A DNA stretch of 60,209 nucleotides from Caryophanales bacterium (GCA_016287865.1 JAEEXP010000004.1:1-60209); one strand, 5' to 3'. Shown: positions 51,125-60,022, counted from the first letter of the stretch. Notes: generated by a model not told the origin, from the letters alone. Program-made: numbers and translations.

Positions 51125-53159
51125 TTATCTCTCTCCTATAAATCGATAAGCCAATTCCTTCTACTTCATTTGAATTATGTTTTAAATTAGATAATTCTAA
51201 ATTAAATCCTTCAAGGTTAAATTCATGACTATCTAAATCATTCTTAAATAGAATGGCTATTTCTTCATCATTATCTTTTAAAGTATAAAGAATCATTGAA
51301 TCATTTAATCTAATAACGTCAGTATTCTCTTTAATCTCAGTTTGAGTATCATATAAGAATACATTATGGTTCTTTCTAAATTGAATGATTTTCTTAATGA
51401 AATCTATATATTCTTTATTATCTTTAACTAAATCCCATCTTAAACTATTAAGTTCATCACCAACGTTATATGTATTAGAATTATAGTTTTTACTCATAAA
51501 TAATTCTTGGCCTTGATGAATAAATGGAATTCCAAGTGAAAGGATATTCATAGAAGTCGCGAGAATTGATCTAGCTTTAAGTTCATCTTTAGGCATATCT
51601 CTTTCTTCATTTGAAATTGAATCCACAAGTGTCATATCATCGTGACATTCTACATAGTTAATTGATTGAGATGCATATTTAAATAAATATCTATCTATAC
51701 AAGAACCTGTGAGAGTATATTTAAGTGTATCAAAATCATTATATCCTTTAGAGAACGCCTTAACTGCGTTTCTTTCTCTATCATTAAAGAAACCCACAGA
51801 GTGAATAACGTTTCTATTAAACATATGGGCTAGTGAATCAGCTTGGTTTGAATAAACCATCTTCCATCCTTCACCAAATATTAAGATATTTTTATCGATG
51901 TAATCAGTTTCTTGAGCGATATCATTAATAGTTCCAAGATCAATTAAACCCATAAGGTCAAATCTAAAACCATCAATACGATACTCATTAAGCCAATAAA
52001 GAAGTGAATCCATAATAAATTTATGAACCATATTTCTCATACTTGATACATCGTTCTTACAACCTGAATATTCAGTTCTAATACCTTCATGGTTATAGTT
52101 ATAGAAATATCCAGGACATAATATTTCAAATGGGAATGTATCAGGATCAAACACATGATTATATACAGCGTCCATAATGACGCATAGTCCTTCTTTATGA
52201 ATAATATCTATCGCATATTTTAAATCATTTATTCTTTGATAAGGATCATCTGGGTTTAATGTGTATAGTCCAGATGGAACATTTAATTCTCTTGGGTTAT
52301 ATCCCCAGTTATATTTCTTAAATCTATCTAGTTCATCTACATCATCAAATGAATAGAAAGGCATAAGTTCAATATGAGTAATACCTAAATCTTTTAAGTA
52401 TTTAAGTCCAAATCCTTGATTATTTAAAATATCATCCACAAAGAACTTATAAGTACTTCTTTCATTTTTTTCTTTAAAGGCTGAAGTAAAATCTCTAAAT
52501 GAAGTTTCATAAATAATAGATTTAAGTTTATTATCAGGTCTATTATTCTTAAGATACTTCATTTGATAGAACTTTGATTTATCTACCACATAATTATATG
52601 TAGAATTCGCATTAGATGAGATAGCGTAAGGGTCTAGAGTCACCTTGGTTTCACCATTCACATAGACATGATATCTATATTTATATCTATCTAAGTCTTT
52701 ATCAATCACAACTCTCCATACGCCTTGATTTTTATATTTAACCTCAACAAATTCAGTTTCACCTTTTGGAGATACTAATTCTAGAGTAATCTTTTTAGCG
52801 ATAGGACTCCAAATCTTAAATTTAGTAAATTCTTTACTATAAACATATCCCAAATCATTCTTTTTATAATAATAGATTTGGTCAAAGAGCGGACTTCTAA
52901 CTATTTTACCTTCAAATAGTTCTGTCTTATTATTAAATTCATCTGAAACATAATATGTTTGAGGCAAATCTATATACGCATCAAAAGTAACGATTAGTTT
53001 TTCAAAATCGCCAAGAGATATGGTTTCTTCTATATTTAAATCAATAATTTCATTATTTCCCTTTAAGAAATATTTATTATTTGGATGATAATTATTCTTA
53101 TCGATAATAATAGTTATTTCATCAAAATCATCCAAATAAGCATAAAAAGTATTTTTCAC
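51114..53159 (-). CDS. pulA: Type I pullulanase (alpha-1,6-glucan debranching enzyme)
   Basis: This 681-residue GH13 enzyme has N-terminal beta domains (about 1-200, the second CBM48-like) and a catalytic barrel with the pullulanase signature KYNWGYNPRELNVPSG near 282, VIMDAVYNHVF near 323, the nucleophile in YRIDGFRFDLMGL near 395, the acid in ILIFGEGWKM near 424 and YVECHDDMTLVD near 502. No signal peptide is present, so it works on internal glycogen or imported branched maltodextrin. It abuts cca with no gap. No other glycogen gene is in the window. Confidence 0.93.
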   Translation of the reverse strand: MKNTFYAYLDDFDEITIIIDKNNYHPNNKYFLKGNNEIIDLNIEETISLGDFEKLIVTFDAYIDLPQTYYVSDEFNNKTELFEGKIVRSPLFDQIYYYKKNDLGYVYSKEFTKFKIWSPIAKKITLELVSPKGETEFVEVKYKNQGVWRVVIDKDLDRYKYRYHVYVNGETKVTLDPYAISSNANSTYNYVVDKSKFYQMKYLKNNRPDNKLKSIIYETSFRDFTSAFKEKNERSTYKFFVDDILNNQGFGLKYLKDLGITHIELMPFYSFDDVDELDRFKKYNWGYNPRELNVPSGLYTLNPDDPYQRINDLKYAIDIIHKEGLCVIMDAVYNHVFDPDTFPFEILCPGYFYNYNHEGIRTEYSGCKNDVSSMRNMVHKFIMDSLLYWLNEYRIDGFRFDLMGLIDLGTINDIAQETDYIDKNILIFGEGWKMVYSNQADSLAHMFNRNVIHSVGFFNDRERNAVKAFSKGYNDFDTLKYTLTGSCIDRYLFKYASQSINYVECHDDMTLVDSISNEERDMPKDELKARSILATSMNILSLGIPFIHQGQELFMSKNYNSNTYNVGDELNSLRWDLVKDNKEYIDFIKKIIQFRKNHNVFLYDTQTEIKENTDVIRLNDSMILYTLKDNDEEIAILFKNDLDSHEFNLEGFNLELSNLKHNSNEVEGIGLSIYRREINGN

Positions 53160-54323
53160 TTAAGCTATAGTTCCTTTCAAATACTCAACTAATTTTTGAG
53201 TATCATTTTCTACCTTATTATATATAACTGCCTTTTCAAGTTCAGTTATATAATCTTTAATATCTTTTGAATCTTCAATCTTTAAAGCATCTTTAATATC
53301 ATTTCCAGTGATATTTAATTCTTTAGCTTTCTTAATTGGAAGATTATTTACGAGTTCATCTAAATCACTTAGTTTATATGGGCAACTCTTAATTAATGAC
53401 AAAGAGGCTTGAGCTTCATATAAAGCTTGAATATCTCTATCAAAAATATCAAATGGAGTGAGTTTTCTTTCTTTAAGTAAATTCATAAAGAACATTGCAT
53501 CTTCAATATATCTTCTTTCCTTTTTTGTGAATAACACATCATTTGTGACTTCGCCTTTAAGGAATGAAGCTAAAACCATTAGATTCATAAACTTAAATGG
53601 TTTGTATGCGACGTTAATTAAACCTAAAGCTTCGTTGATATCTGGAAGTGATTTAAAGATTCCTGAATCAAGCATTTGAGGAAGCACACTCTTAAAGTAT
53701 GGAGCTTCCACTGTTTCTTCAAGTTCAGTTCTTATACGTTCTTTAGATAAGTATTTAACTAGATTTGCGTTAGATACAATTCCCTCAAAAGTTAATGAAT
53801 CAATCTTAAAATCTAAACGTGCCGCAAAGCGGAACGCTCTAAACATTCTTAATGCATCTTCATTAAATCTTCTTTTAGGAGAACCAACACATCTTAATAT
53901 ATGAAGTTTTAAATCATTAATTCCGCCAACGTAATCAATTAATTTTAAATCTTTATCCATGCACATAGCATTCACAGTAAAGTCTCTTCTTTTAACGTCT
54001 TCTTTTAAAGACAAAGAAACTTTAGATTCTGGATGTCTATGATCTTTATAAGATTTATCTACTCTATAAGTGGTGATTTCATATACATAATCACCTTCTC
54101 TAACGTTTACAGTCTTAAACTTTAATGATTTAGAGAAATTATTTGGGAATAGTTCTTGAACTACGTTTGGTAAAGCGTTGGTTGTGATATCAATATCTTT
54201 TCCTTCCATTCCAAGCTGATAGTCCCTAACAAAACCTCCAACCATATAAGCTTCATAGCCTTTTTCGTTGAGTTTTTCGAGTATTTTAATTGCGCCAGCT
54301 AATAATTTATTATCGTTTTCCAT
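53160..54323 (-). CDS. cca: CCA tRNA nucleotidyltransferase
   Basis: This 387-residue class II enzyme adds CCA to tRNA 3' ends. Motifs are MVGGFVRDYQLG near residue 26, KDIDITTNALP near 37 (DxD metal site), KRRDFTVNAM near 91, EDALRMFRAFRFAARLDF near 140 and SKERIRTELEE near 174. Length is normal. It would be essential here because the tRNA-Gln in this window lacks an encoded CCA. The gene follows the lipoprotein by two bases and abuts pulA. Confidence 0.95.
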   Translation of the reverse strand: MENDNKLLAGAIKILEKLNEKGYEAYMVGGFVRDYQLGMEGKDIDITTNALPNVVQELFPNNFSKSLKFKTVNVREGDYVYEITTYRVDKSYKDHRHPESKVSLSLKEDVKRRDFTVNAMCMDKDLKLIDYVGGINDLKLHILRCVGSPKRRFNEDALRMFRAFRFAARLDFKIDSLTFEGIVSNANLVKYLSKERIRTELEETVEAPYFKSVLPQMLDSGIFKSLPDINEALGLINVAYKPFKFMNLMVLASFLKGEVTNDVLFTKKERRYIEDAMFFMNLLKERKLTPFDIFDRDIQALYEAQASLSLIKSCPYKLSDLDELVNNLPIKKAKELNITGNDIKDALKIEDSKDIKDYITELEKAVIYNKVENDTQKLVEYLKGTIA

Positions 54324-54325
54324 AT

Positions 54326-55540
54326 TTATTCCTGTTTAAACATATCAAGTAAAGCTTTTACTTCATCAAAATCAACTACAAAGTAGTTATCTTTATTTGT
54401 ATCAAATTCAACATCGGTTTCATGAGAAGTCTCAACATCAATACTAGCTAATTTAATAGCGCCAGCATATAAAGATAAACCTATTGAGTTAGAAGCACCT
54501 GTTTCTTTAGTTTGAGTAAAGATTAATTTAGCATTAATCATTGCATCAACATCTAAATCAATATCAACTTTTAATGATTCAAGTAGTTCTTTTACTCCAG
54601 TTATTTCAAATTCATAACCAAATTCAGTTTTAGTCTCATCATCTATTACTTTAATTGCATTAGTTCTTTCTTTTAAATCCTTAACAACTGGATCAACCAT
54701 AGAATTAATTTCAGCGTTTAAAGATAATAATTTCTTAGTTTGACCTTCGTATTCTTTTTTCTTTATTGTATAAATGATAGTTTTTACAACATCAGCAGTT
54801 CTATCAACATTAATCTTTCCATCAGAATCCATTAATCCAATTAAAGTTAATGTTCTAATTAGATTAGTAGTTGCGGCACCTACAGTTCTATTTGAACTTA
54901 ATAAAATAGTAGCTAATAGTCCACGAATTGTAGTAGATAAGAATGAAGATATACCTCCAAGATCAATATCAATATAATCAGTAAGTTTGAAGTTTAAAAG
55001 ACTAGTCATATTTACTGCATATTTAATATCTTTAAGTTCTTTATAATCTTCTGAAGCTAAATATTCATCTTTATCTAATGCTTCTTTTTCAATCTTTCTT
55101 GCAGCAAGCACATCTTTAGATACGCTAACAAATAAGAAATCTTCTGTTTCTGAATTTTCTAAATCTTTAAGACTTAATATTACAGAAATATCAGGATTAA
55201 GACCAGTTCCTTTATCTAATTTAAAATTAAATAATAGTTTTCCGGCTTTGTCTTCAGTTAAATCAATACCAATAGTGGCTTTAGTTGTTGAACCTTTTAA
55301 ACTAAATGTATAATAAGCAACTCTAGATTTATTAGATTTAGCCGTCTTTATCATTTCTTTATAGTAATAATCTGTAAGTTCATCATTAGTTAATGTTGTG
55401 GTAGGTTTAGTAGTTTGATTTGACTTTGTTGTAGTCGTACTAGAAACAGGGCTAGTTTTTGTAGCCTCAGTTTTCTTATCACAAGATATAAGAGTTAATG
55501 ATAATAAACATAATAATACTGCAATAAAAATCTTCTTCAT
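54326..55540 (-). CDS. Lipoprotein of unknown function
   Basis: This 404-residue protein has a lipoprotein signal (MKKIFIAVLLCLLSLTLISC, Cys20), a Ser/Thr/Lys-rich linker (about 22-50) and a globular domain with no family I recognise. Features are YYTFSLKGSTTKATIGIDL near 80-98 and DIDLGGISSFLSTTIRGLL near 196-214; many segments could form a beta-rich lipid- or ligand-binding domain like LolA or LppX, but that is a guess. I chose ATG 55540, since AGGG sits upstream at usable distance; GTG 55549 is an alternative. It heads the cca-pulA-yhaM operon with its own promoter. Confidence 0.75.
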   Translation of the reverse strand: MKKIFIAVLLCLLSLTLISCDKKTEATKTSPVSSTTTTKSNQTTKPTTTLTNDELTDYYYKEMIKTAKSNKSRVAYYTFSLKGSTTKATIGIDLTEDKAGKLLFNFKLDKGTGLNPDISVILSLKDLENSETEDFLFVSVSKDVLAARKIEKEALDKDEYLASEDYKELKDIKYAVNMTSLLNFKLTDYIDIDLGGISSFLSTTIRGLLATILLSSNRTVGAATTNLIRTLTLIGLMDSDGKINVDRTADVVKTIIYTIKKKEYEGQTKKLLSLNAEINSMVDPVVKDLKERTNAIKVIDDETKTEFGYEFEITGVKELLESLKVDIDLDVDAMINAKLIFTQTKETGASNSIGLSLYAGAIKLASIDVETSHETDVEFDTNKDNYFVVDFDEVKALLDMFKQE

Positions 55541-55550
55541 AATAATCACC

Positions 55551-55591
55551 CTTAATATCTAAATTATATAGATATTAAGCATTTTTTTCAA
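55551..55591 (-). promoter_or_regulatory. Lipoprotein-cca-pulA-yhaM promoter centred in an 11-base-arm inverted repeat
   Basis: On the minus strand TTGAAA (55586-55591) and TATAAT (55563-55568) are 17 bases apart. The -10 lies in the seven-base centre of a perfect inverted repeat, CTTAATATCTA (55551-55561) and TAGATATTAAG (55569-55579). The ribosome site follows the repeat at once. This is the same layout as the yqeG promoter. Confidence 0.7.
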
Positions 55592-55619
55592 CAATAACAC
55601 ATATTTATCATTTAAATTA

Positions 55620-55628
55620 TGATATAAT
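55620..55628 (+). promoter_or_regulatory. yigZ extended -10 element, probably leaderless transcript
   Basis: TGATATAAT is a perfect extended -10 element. It ends six bases before the yigZ ATG at 55635, so transcription should start at or next to the start codon. No Shine-Dalgarno is present. Confidence 0.6.
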
Positions 55629-55634
55629 TTAGTC

Positions 55635-56234
55635 ATGTCAAAGTCTATTAAAGAAACCACTGAATCTGAGATAACAATTGAAAAATCGACTTTTAAATCG
55701 ATTCTTTATCATATTGAAAGTGTGGATGAGGTGAAAGATATTTTAAAAGATCTAAATAAAGAGTTTTATGATTCTACTCATATCGTTTATGCATACGTTT
55801 TAGGGGATATTATGCATTCGACCGATAATGGTGAGCCTAAAGGAACCGCAGGAGTACCTACTCTTGAGGTATTAAAAAAGAACGATTTAAACAACGTTCT
55901 TGCGGTTACTATTAGATATTTTGGCGGAATAAAACTAGGTGCTGGAGGCTTAATTAGAGCTTATACAGAGAGTATTGTTGAATGCATTAAAAATTCACAA
56001 CTTACTCAAGAAGCTAATGTTATTACCTTTGAAATTGTTTTTGATTATAAGTATATTTCATTTATAGATAAAAAGATATTAAAAGCCATTAAAGTATCAA
56101 AAGAATTCCATGATACAGTTTCATATACTATTACTTTTAAGTCAGAAGATTACTCTCACTTCTTAGAAGAATTAGCTCCACTAGGACTTAACTATCTTAT
56201 TAGAGGCGAGATTATAGAGAAGGTGTATTTATGA
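55635..56234 (+). CDS. yigZ: YigZ/IMPACT family protein
   Basis: This 199-residue protein belongs to the YigZ/IMPACT family. It has FKSILYHIESVDEVKDIL near residue 21, the core YVLGDIMHSTDNGEPKGTAG near 55-74 and VTIRYFGGIKLGAGGLIRAY near 91-110, and a short ferredoxin-like C-terminal domain (about 130-195). Family members bind nucleic acid or ribosomal factors, but their role is unclear. The gene seems leaderless: the extended -10 element ends six bases before ATG. Its TGA overlaps apbE by four bases (ATGA). Confidence 0.9.
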   Translation: MSKSIKETTESEITIEKSTFKSILYHIESVDEVKDILKDLNKEFYDSTHIVYAYVLGDIMHSTDNGEPKGTAGVPTLEVLKKNDLNNVLAVTIRYFGGIKLGAGGLIRAYTESIVECIKNSQLTQEANVITFEIVFDYKYISFIDKKILKAIKVSKEFHDTVSYTITFKSEDYSHFLEELAPLGLNYLIRGEIIEKVYL

Positions 56235-57259
56235 GAAAATTATTAAATACACTTATTCTTTTTATGGGGCTTCTGCTTCTATCATCATGTAAAGCAAGTA
56301 AAGCACAAGTTCGTGATTACACTTATTTTGATACTATGATTAGAATTACTATCTATTCAAATGTAGATCAAAAAGAAACATTCAATAAAACAAACGAAAT
56401 CTTAAGAGATTATCATATTATCACAAATAGGTATGAAGAAGAAACTAATAATCTTAAAGGAATATATTCACTAAACAAAAATAAAACAAATGTTAAAGTT
56501 GATAAAAGATTAATTGAATTACTCAAAGACTCGATTAAAAATTATGGGGTTTCAGAATACTTTAATATTTTAATCGGTAGTGTAAGTGATTTATGGCATC
56601 CTTACTTTGAATCCTATAATGAAGCTGATGAAACAAACAATGAAAAAAACACTTCTCTTCCAGATGCTTCTTCTTTAATAGTTGAAAAAGATACATCAAA
56701 AATTGTTATTGATGAATCTAATGAAACTATCACACTTACTGACAATATGAGTATAGATTTAGGTGGAATAGTAAAAGGATATGTTTCTAAAATACTAATT
56801 GATTATTATGAATCTCTAAACCTTAAATACATTATCGATATGGGTCAATCAAATATTTACACAAATTATGGTAACCCAAAAAGAAAAGATAATGGTTATT
56901 ATGTAGGATTAATTAATCCAAGCGATAAAAAGAACGTTTATTCTATTATTAATTTAAAGCCAGGTTATTCAATAGTTACATCAGGTGATTATCAAAGGTA
57001 CTTTACTTATAGTAATAGAATCTATTCACATATACTTGATATAAACACTAAAGAAAGCGCAGTAACTGATATAAGATCTATTTCTATTATTCTTAAAGAC
57101 CCGATGATTGGAGATATCTATTCTACTAGTTTATTTATGATGAGTTCAGTGAAGGCAATTGAATTTGTGAATAGTCATGATGATTTAGAATGCATTATTT
57201 ATAAAAATAATGGTGAAATAGTTAAATCATCAAAAATGAATCAATATATAATCAAATAA
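56231..57259 (+). CDS. apbE: ApbE-type FAD:protein FMN transferase lipoprotein
   Basis: This 342-residue lipoprotein (signal to about residue 19, lipobox LSSC) attaches FMN to threonines of exported flavoproteins. Motifs are YTYFDTMIRITIY near 30, DLGGIVKGYVSKI near 176, YIIDMGQSNIYTNYG near 200, VTSGDYQRYF near 247 and the Asp in IGDIYSTSLFMMS near 296. The usual HIIDPxTG motif reads HILDINTKE, a weak variant. No Rnf/Nqr or other flavinylated target is in the window. It overlaps the leaderless yigZ by four bases. A strong terminator follows. Confidence 0.9.
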   Translation: MRKLLNTLILFMGLLLLSSCKASKAQVRDYTYFDTMIRITIYSNVDQKETFNKTNEILRDYHIITNRYEEETNNLKGIYSLNKNKTNVKVDKRLIELLKDSIKNYGVSEYFNILIGSVSDLWHPYFESYNEADETNNEKNTSLPDASSLIVEKDTSKIVIDESNETITLTDNMSIDLGGIVKGYVSKILIDYYESLNLKYIIDMGQSNIYTNYGNPKRKDNGYYVGLINPSDKKNVYSIINLKPGYSIVTSGDYQRYFTYSNRIYSHILDINTKESAVTDIRSISIILKDPMIGDIYSTSLFMMSSVKAIEFVNSHDDLECIIYKNNGEIVKSSKMNQYIIK

Positions 57260-57260
57260 A

Positions 57261-57298
57261 AAAATAACTCTTATGGGGCTAGCCATAAGAGTTATTTT
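57261..57298. terminator. Bidirectional terminator between apbE and the zinc-ribbon gene
   Basis: Perfect 16-base arms (57261-57276 and 57283-57298, core AACTCTTATGG) surround a six-base loop, flanked by A- and T-runs. Confidence 0.87.
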
Positions 57299-57305
57299 AA
57301 TTATT

Positions 57306-57632
57306 CTAAATATCTTCAAGTAATAAGAGAATTCCAGGAACTGTTCCACAGAATAATAAACAACAGATTTTATATGCGAGAGATATTTCTTCGTTATTTT
57401 TAACTCTATTGTTTAAATAAACTGTCATAGGAATCATCCAGCATAGAGGAATGATTGCAAAACCAGTAAAAACTGTGAAAACAATCATAATAATTCTTGC
57501 TGCTTCTCTCATTGTTTGTTTATTTGAATTAGATGCTGATGCTTTAGGTGCTTGACCTACTGGGCATCCACAACCAGTACATACTACTGCTTCATCTACT
57601 AATTCTTTTCCACACTTAGTACAATATTTCAT
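57306..57632 (-). CDS. Zinc-ribbon two-helix membrane protein
   Basis: This 108-residue protein has an N-terminal zinc ribbon (CTKCGKE near residue 4 and CTGCGCP near 18), a Ser/Asn/Lys linker (30-42) and two hydrophobic segments (about 45-70 and 85-103). The family resembles zinc-ribbon-TM2-like proteins of unknown function. AAGGAG precedes the ATG. A 10-base-arm AT-rich inverted repeat lies directly upstream of this ribosome site. Convergent with apbE and downstream of mntP on the same strand. Confidence 0.8.
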   Translation of the reverse strand: MKYCTKCGKELVDEAVVCTGCGCPVGQAPKASASNSNKQTMREAARIIMIVFTVFTGFAIIPLCWMIPMTVYLNNRVKNNEEISLAYKICCLLFCGTVPGILLLLEDI

Positions 57633-57645
57633 TTATGTAAGCTCC

Positions 57646-57673
57646 TTAAAATATTTTATTATCAATATTTTAA
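57646..57673. promoter_or_regulatory. AT-rich inverted repeat upstream of the zinc-ribbon gene
   Basis: Perfect 10-base arms (TTAAAATATT at 57646-57655, AATATTTTAA at 57664-57673) have an eight-base centre that reads GATAATAA on the minus strand, a possible -10. The ribosome site overlaps its end. It has no T-run. Confidence 0.35.
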
Positions 57674-57687
57674 CACTTTTTAATTAA

Positions 57688-58320
57688 TTAAATACCTAAA
57701 TAATGAGATAACAATACCCAAATACCTAAAAGTATTAAAATGCATCCACCTATTATTACGGTAATCTCATATTTACCCTTAAATAATTTGTATATTACTT
57801 TACCAAGACATAAACCAATAATACAGAAGATAAATGTAATAACCATAATGATTACGATATGAAGCCAAATAGTAGACATAGTAGAAATTCCACCATGAAG
57901 ACTTACGCCTACGGCCATCGCATCTATTGATGTCGCAATAGCCATAATAAATACTTCTTTATATGAAAATTTCTTTGGTTCTTTTTCCTCAGTACATTTA
58001 GTATCTTTAATACCTTCTATTAGCATCTTTATACCAATAAAGAGTAATAGGCCAAATGATACCCAAGTAATTACGATAGATAAGATATTTCCAGTCTTTT
58101 CTCCGCCAGATTCTCCTACAAGTTTAGTAATTAATTCAATTAACAAGAAACTTGATAGAGGCATAACAGCTTGGAATAGGCCAAATAGTGATGCGATAAA
58201 TACTGATTTCTTTTTGTTTATATCGCTATAAACTAAACCATCAGTAACAGATACTGCGAAAGCATCCATCGCAAGAGCTATACCAAATAATATAATTTGA
58301 ATAATAATTTCCGCGGTCAT
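57688..58320 (-). CDS. mntP: MntP manganese efflux pump
   Basis: This 210-residue membrane protein has six helices in two repeats with the family's acidic motifs: FGIALAMDAFAVSVTDG near residue 12 and MAIATSIDAMAVGVSLHGG near 126. The Asp in each motif lies in the transport path for Mn(II). An acidic/lysine loop (about 105-118, CTEEKEPKKF) joins the halves. MntP exports excess manganese. No yybP-ykoY riboswitch is evident in the short AT-rich upstream region. It is divergent from the aldolase gene. Confidence 0.92.
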   Translation of the reverse strand: MTAEIIIQIILFGIALAMDAFAVSVTDGLVYSDINKKKSVFIASLFGLFQAVMPLSSFLLIELITKLVGESGGEKTGNILSIVITWVSFGLLLFIGIKMLIEGIKDTKCTEEKEPKKFSYKEVFIMAIATSIDAMAVGVSLHGGISTMSTIWLHIVIIMVITFIFCIIGLCLGKVIYKLFKGKYEITVIIGGCILILLGIWVLLSHYLGI

Positions 58321-58510
58321 AGAATAATCCTACCTAATTATAATCACTTTTAATACTATATCATAAAAGGAATATTTTTAATTATAAATAATTAATAATA
58401 TTATTTTTATAGTTTTATGATTACCATATGATTTTAATTACCATTAAAAATATAGTATAATAATAAAGGTTATATATAATATATAAAAGTTTAAAGGAGA
58501 TTAATTAAAT

Positions 58511-59377
58511 ATGCCACTAGTTAATGCAAAAGAAATGATGATTAAAGCAATGGAAGGACATTATGCTGTAGGTGCATTCAACATCAACAACTTAGAATGG
58601 ACTAAAGCTATTCTTGAAGTTGCAGAAGAATTACATAGCCCTGTAATGCTCGGTGTATCTGAAGGTGCTAAAAAGTATATGACTGGTTTCAATACAGTTA
58701 CACAAATGGTTAAAGCTATGGTTGAAGATATGGGAATCACTGTTCCAGTAGCTCTTCACTTAGATCATGGAACATATGAAGGTGCACAACAAGCTTTACG
58801 TGCTGGTTTCACTTCTGTTATGTTTGATGGTTCACATTATCCACTAGAAGAAAACTTAGCTAAGACAAGAGATATCGTAGCTAAAGCTCACTTCTTAGGT
58901 GCTACAGTTGAAGCTGAAGTTGGTACAATCGGCGGTGAAGAAGACGGAGTTATCGGAAGAGGCGAAGTTGCTGATCCAGAAGAATGCTTCACATTAAAAG
59001 AAACAGGAATCGATATGCTCGCTGCTGGTATTGGAAATATCCATGGTAAATATCCAGCTAACTGGCAAGGTCTTGATTTCGACGCTTTAAAGAAGATTAA
59101 AGAAAGAGTTGGTGATATGCCACTTGTTCTTCACGGCGGAACTGGTATTCCAGAAGACCAAATCAAGAAAGCTATTTCTTTAGGTGTTTGTAAGATTAAC
59201 GTAAATACTGAATGCCAATTATACTTCCAAGAAGCTATTAGAAAATATATCGAAGCTGGAAAAGATAGAGAAGGCAAAGGATTTGATCCTAGAAAACTCT
59301 TAGCTCCAGGTGTAGAAGGAATTAAAGAAATCGTTAGAATCAAAATGCAAATGTTTGGTTCTGTAAACAAAGCTTAA
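58511..59377 (+). CDS. fba: Class II fructose-bisphosphate aldolase
   Basis: This 288-residue zinc-dependent enzyme splits fructose 1,6-bisphosphate in glycolysis. Motifs are AFNINNLEW near residue 23, the zinc-binding HLDHGTYEGAQQALRAGF near 83-100, FDGSHYPLEENL near 108, EAEVGTIGGEEDG near 136, VLHGGTGIPEDQ near 207 and INVNTECQ near 233. Length is typical. Codons end often in C (AAC, TTC, ATC), as expected of a highly expressed gene. AAAGGAGAT precedes the ATG; a TATAAT box is at 58456-58461. Its own terminator follows. Confidence 0.96.
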   Translation: MPLVNAKEMMIKAMEGHYAVGAFNINNLEWTKAILEVAEELHSPVMLGVSEGAKKYMTGFNTVTQMVKAMVEDMGITVPVALHLDHGTYEGAQQALRAGFTSVMFDGSHYPLEENLAKTRDIVAKAHFLGATVEAEVGTIGGEEDGVIGRGEVADPEECFTLKETGIDMLAAGIGNIHGKYPANWQGLDFDALKKIKERVGDMPLVLHGGTGIPEDQIKKAISLGVCKINVNTECQLYFQEAIRKYIEAGKDREGKGFDPRKLLAPGVEGIKEIVRIKMQMFGSVNKA

Positions 59378-59389
59378 TAAGTAAATAAA

Positions 59390-59414
59390 AAGGAGTAAGT
59401 TCGTCTTACTCCTT
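59390..59414. terminator. Terminator after the aldolase gene
   Basis: Arms AAGGAGTAAG (59390-59399) and CTTACTCCTT (59405-59414) have a five-base loop and a T-rich stretch on the plus strand. Confidence 0.85.
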
Positions 59415-59420
59415 CTTTTT

Positions 59421-59843
59421 TTATTTACCTGAATAGAATTCTGTTTTCGTTTTATTTGTTTCTATTAAAACAGAACTTTGTCTAAACACTACAACAAGTT
59501 TATCGCATAATTTATGTACGGCATCAATATCTGTATCACTTAAATAGATAATTAGTGTATATTCTTGATAGAATGTTTCACCATCTTTCCATCCACCTTC
59601 TGCCTCACTAATAGTGTATCCACCAAAATCTTCAACAAGAATTTCTTTTAGTTTATTCTTACAAGCATCTTTTGATTCAAATACCATTTGATTAGTATCT
59701 TTATCATTAGTTCCAAGGTATAAAACATATTGTTTATCATCTCTATATGAGAATGAAATAATTGATAATACTAATGCGACAAACGCAACAATGAATGAAC
59801 AAAGTGCAGTAGCTATACAAAATATATTAAGTTTCTTTTCCAT
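59421..59843 (-). CDS. Anchored hypothetical protein, possibly DUF3574-like
   Basis: This 140-residue protein has one N-terminal membrane segment (about 7-32) and a small extracytoplasmic domain. The segment YVLYLGTNDKDT near residue 39, followed by GGYTISEAEGGWKDGETFYQEYTLIIYL near 74-101 (I give only the pattern GGWxxGxxxxEYTLII), recalls the DUF3574 pattern of a GxW turn and a Glu-strand. I am not sure of the family. AAGGAG precedes the ATG. It is convergent with the aldolase and divergent from the aquaporin. Function unknown. Confidence 0.65.
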   Translation of the reverse strand: MEKKLNIFCIATALCSFIVAFVALVLSIISFSYRDDKQYVLYLGTNDKDTNQMVFESKDACKNKLKEILVEDFGGYTISEAEGGWKDGETFYQEYTLIIYLSDTDIDAVHKLCDKLVVVFRQSSVLIETNKTKTEFYSGK

Positions 59844-60022
59844 AATATCTCCTTAAAATAATTATGGTTTATTATCACATTATTCAATTGTCTTTACAAT
59901 AATTCACAACATTCTAACAATTAAATAACTTTTATAAGCTTATTTTACTCATAAACTTTTCATAAATTAAAATTATTGTATAATACAGGTATGTAATTAC
60001 ATTAAACCATGGAGGGTAAAAT

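Noticed and set aside
58321-58510. Manganese (yybP-ykoY) riboswitch upstream of mntP
   Set aside because: The region is short and almost only A and T; no conserved helices or loop motifs of that riboswitch are visible.
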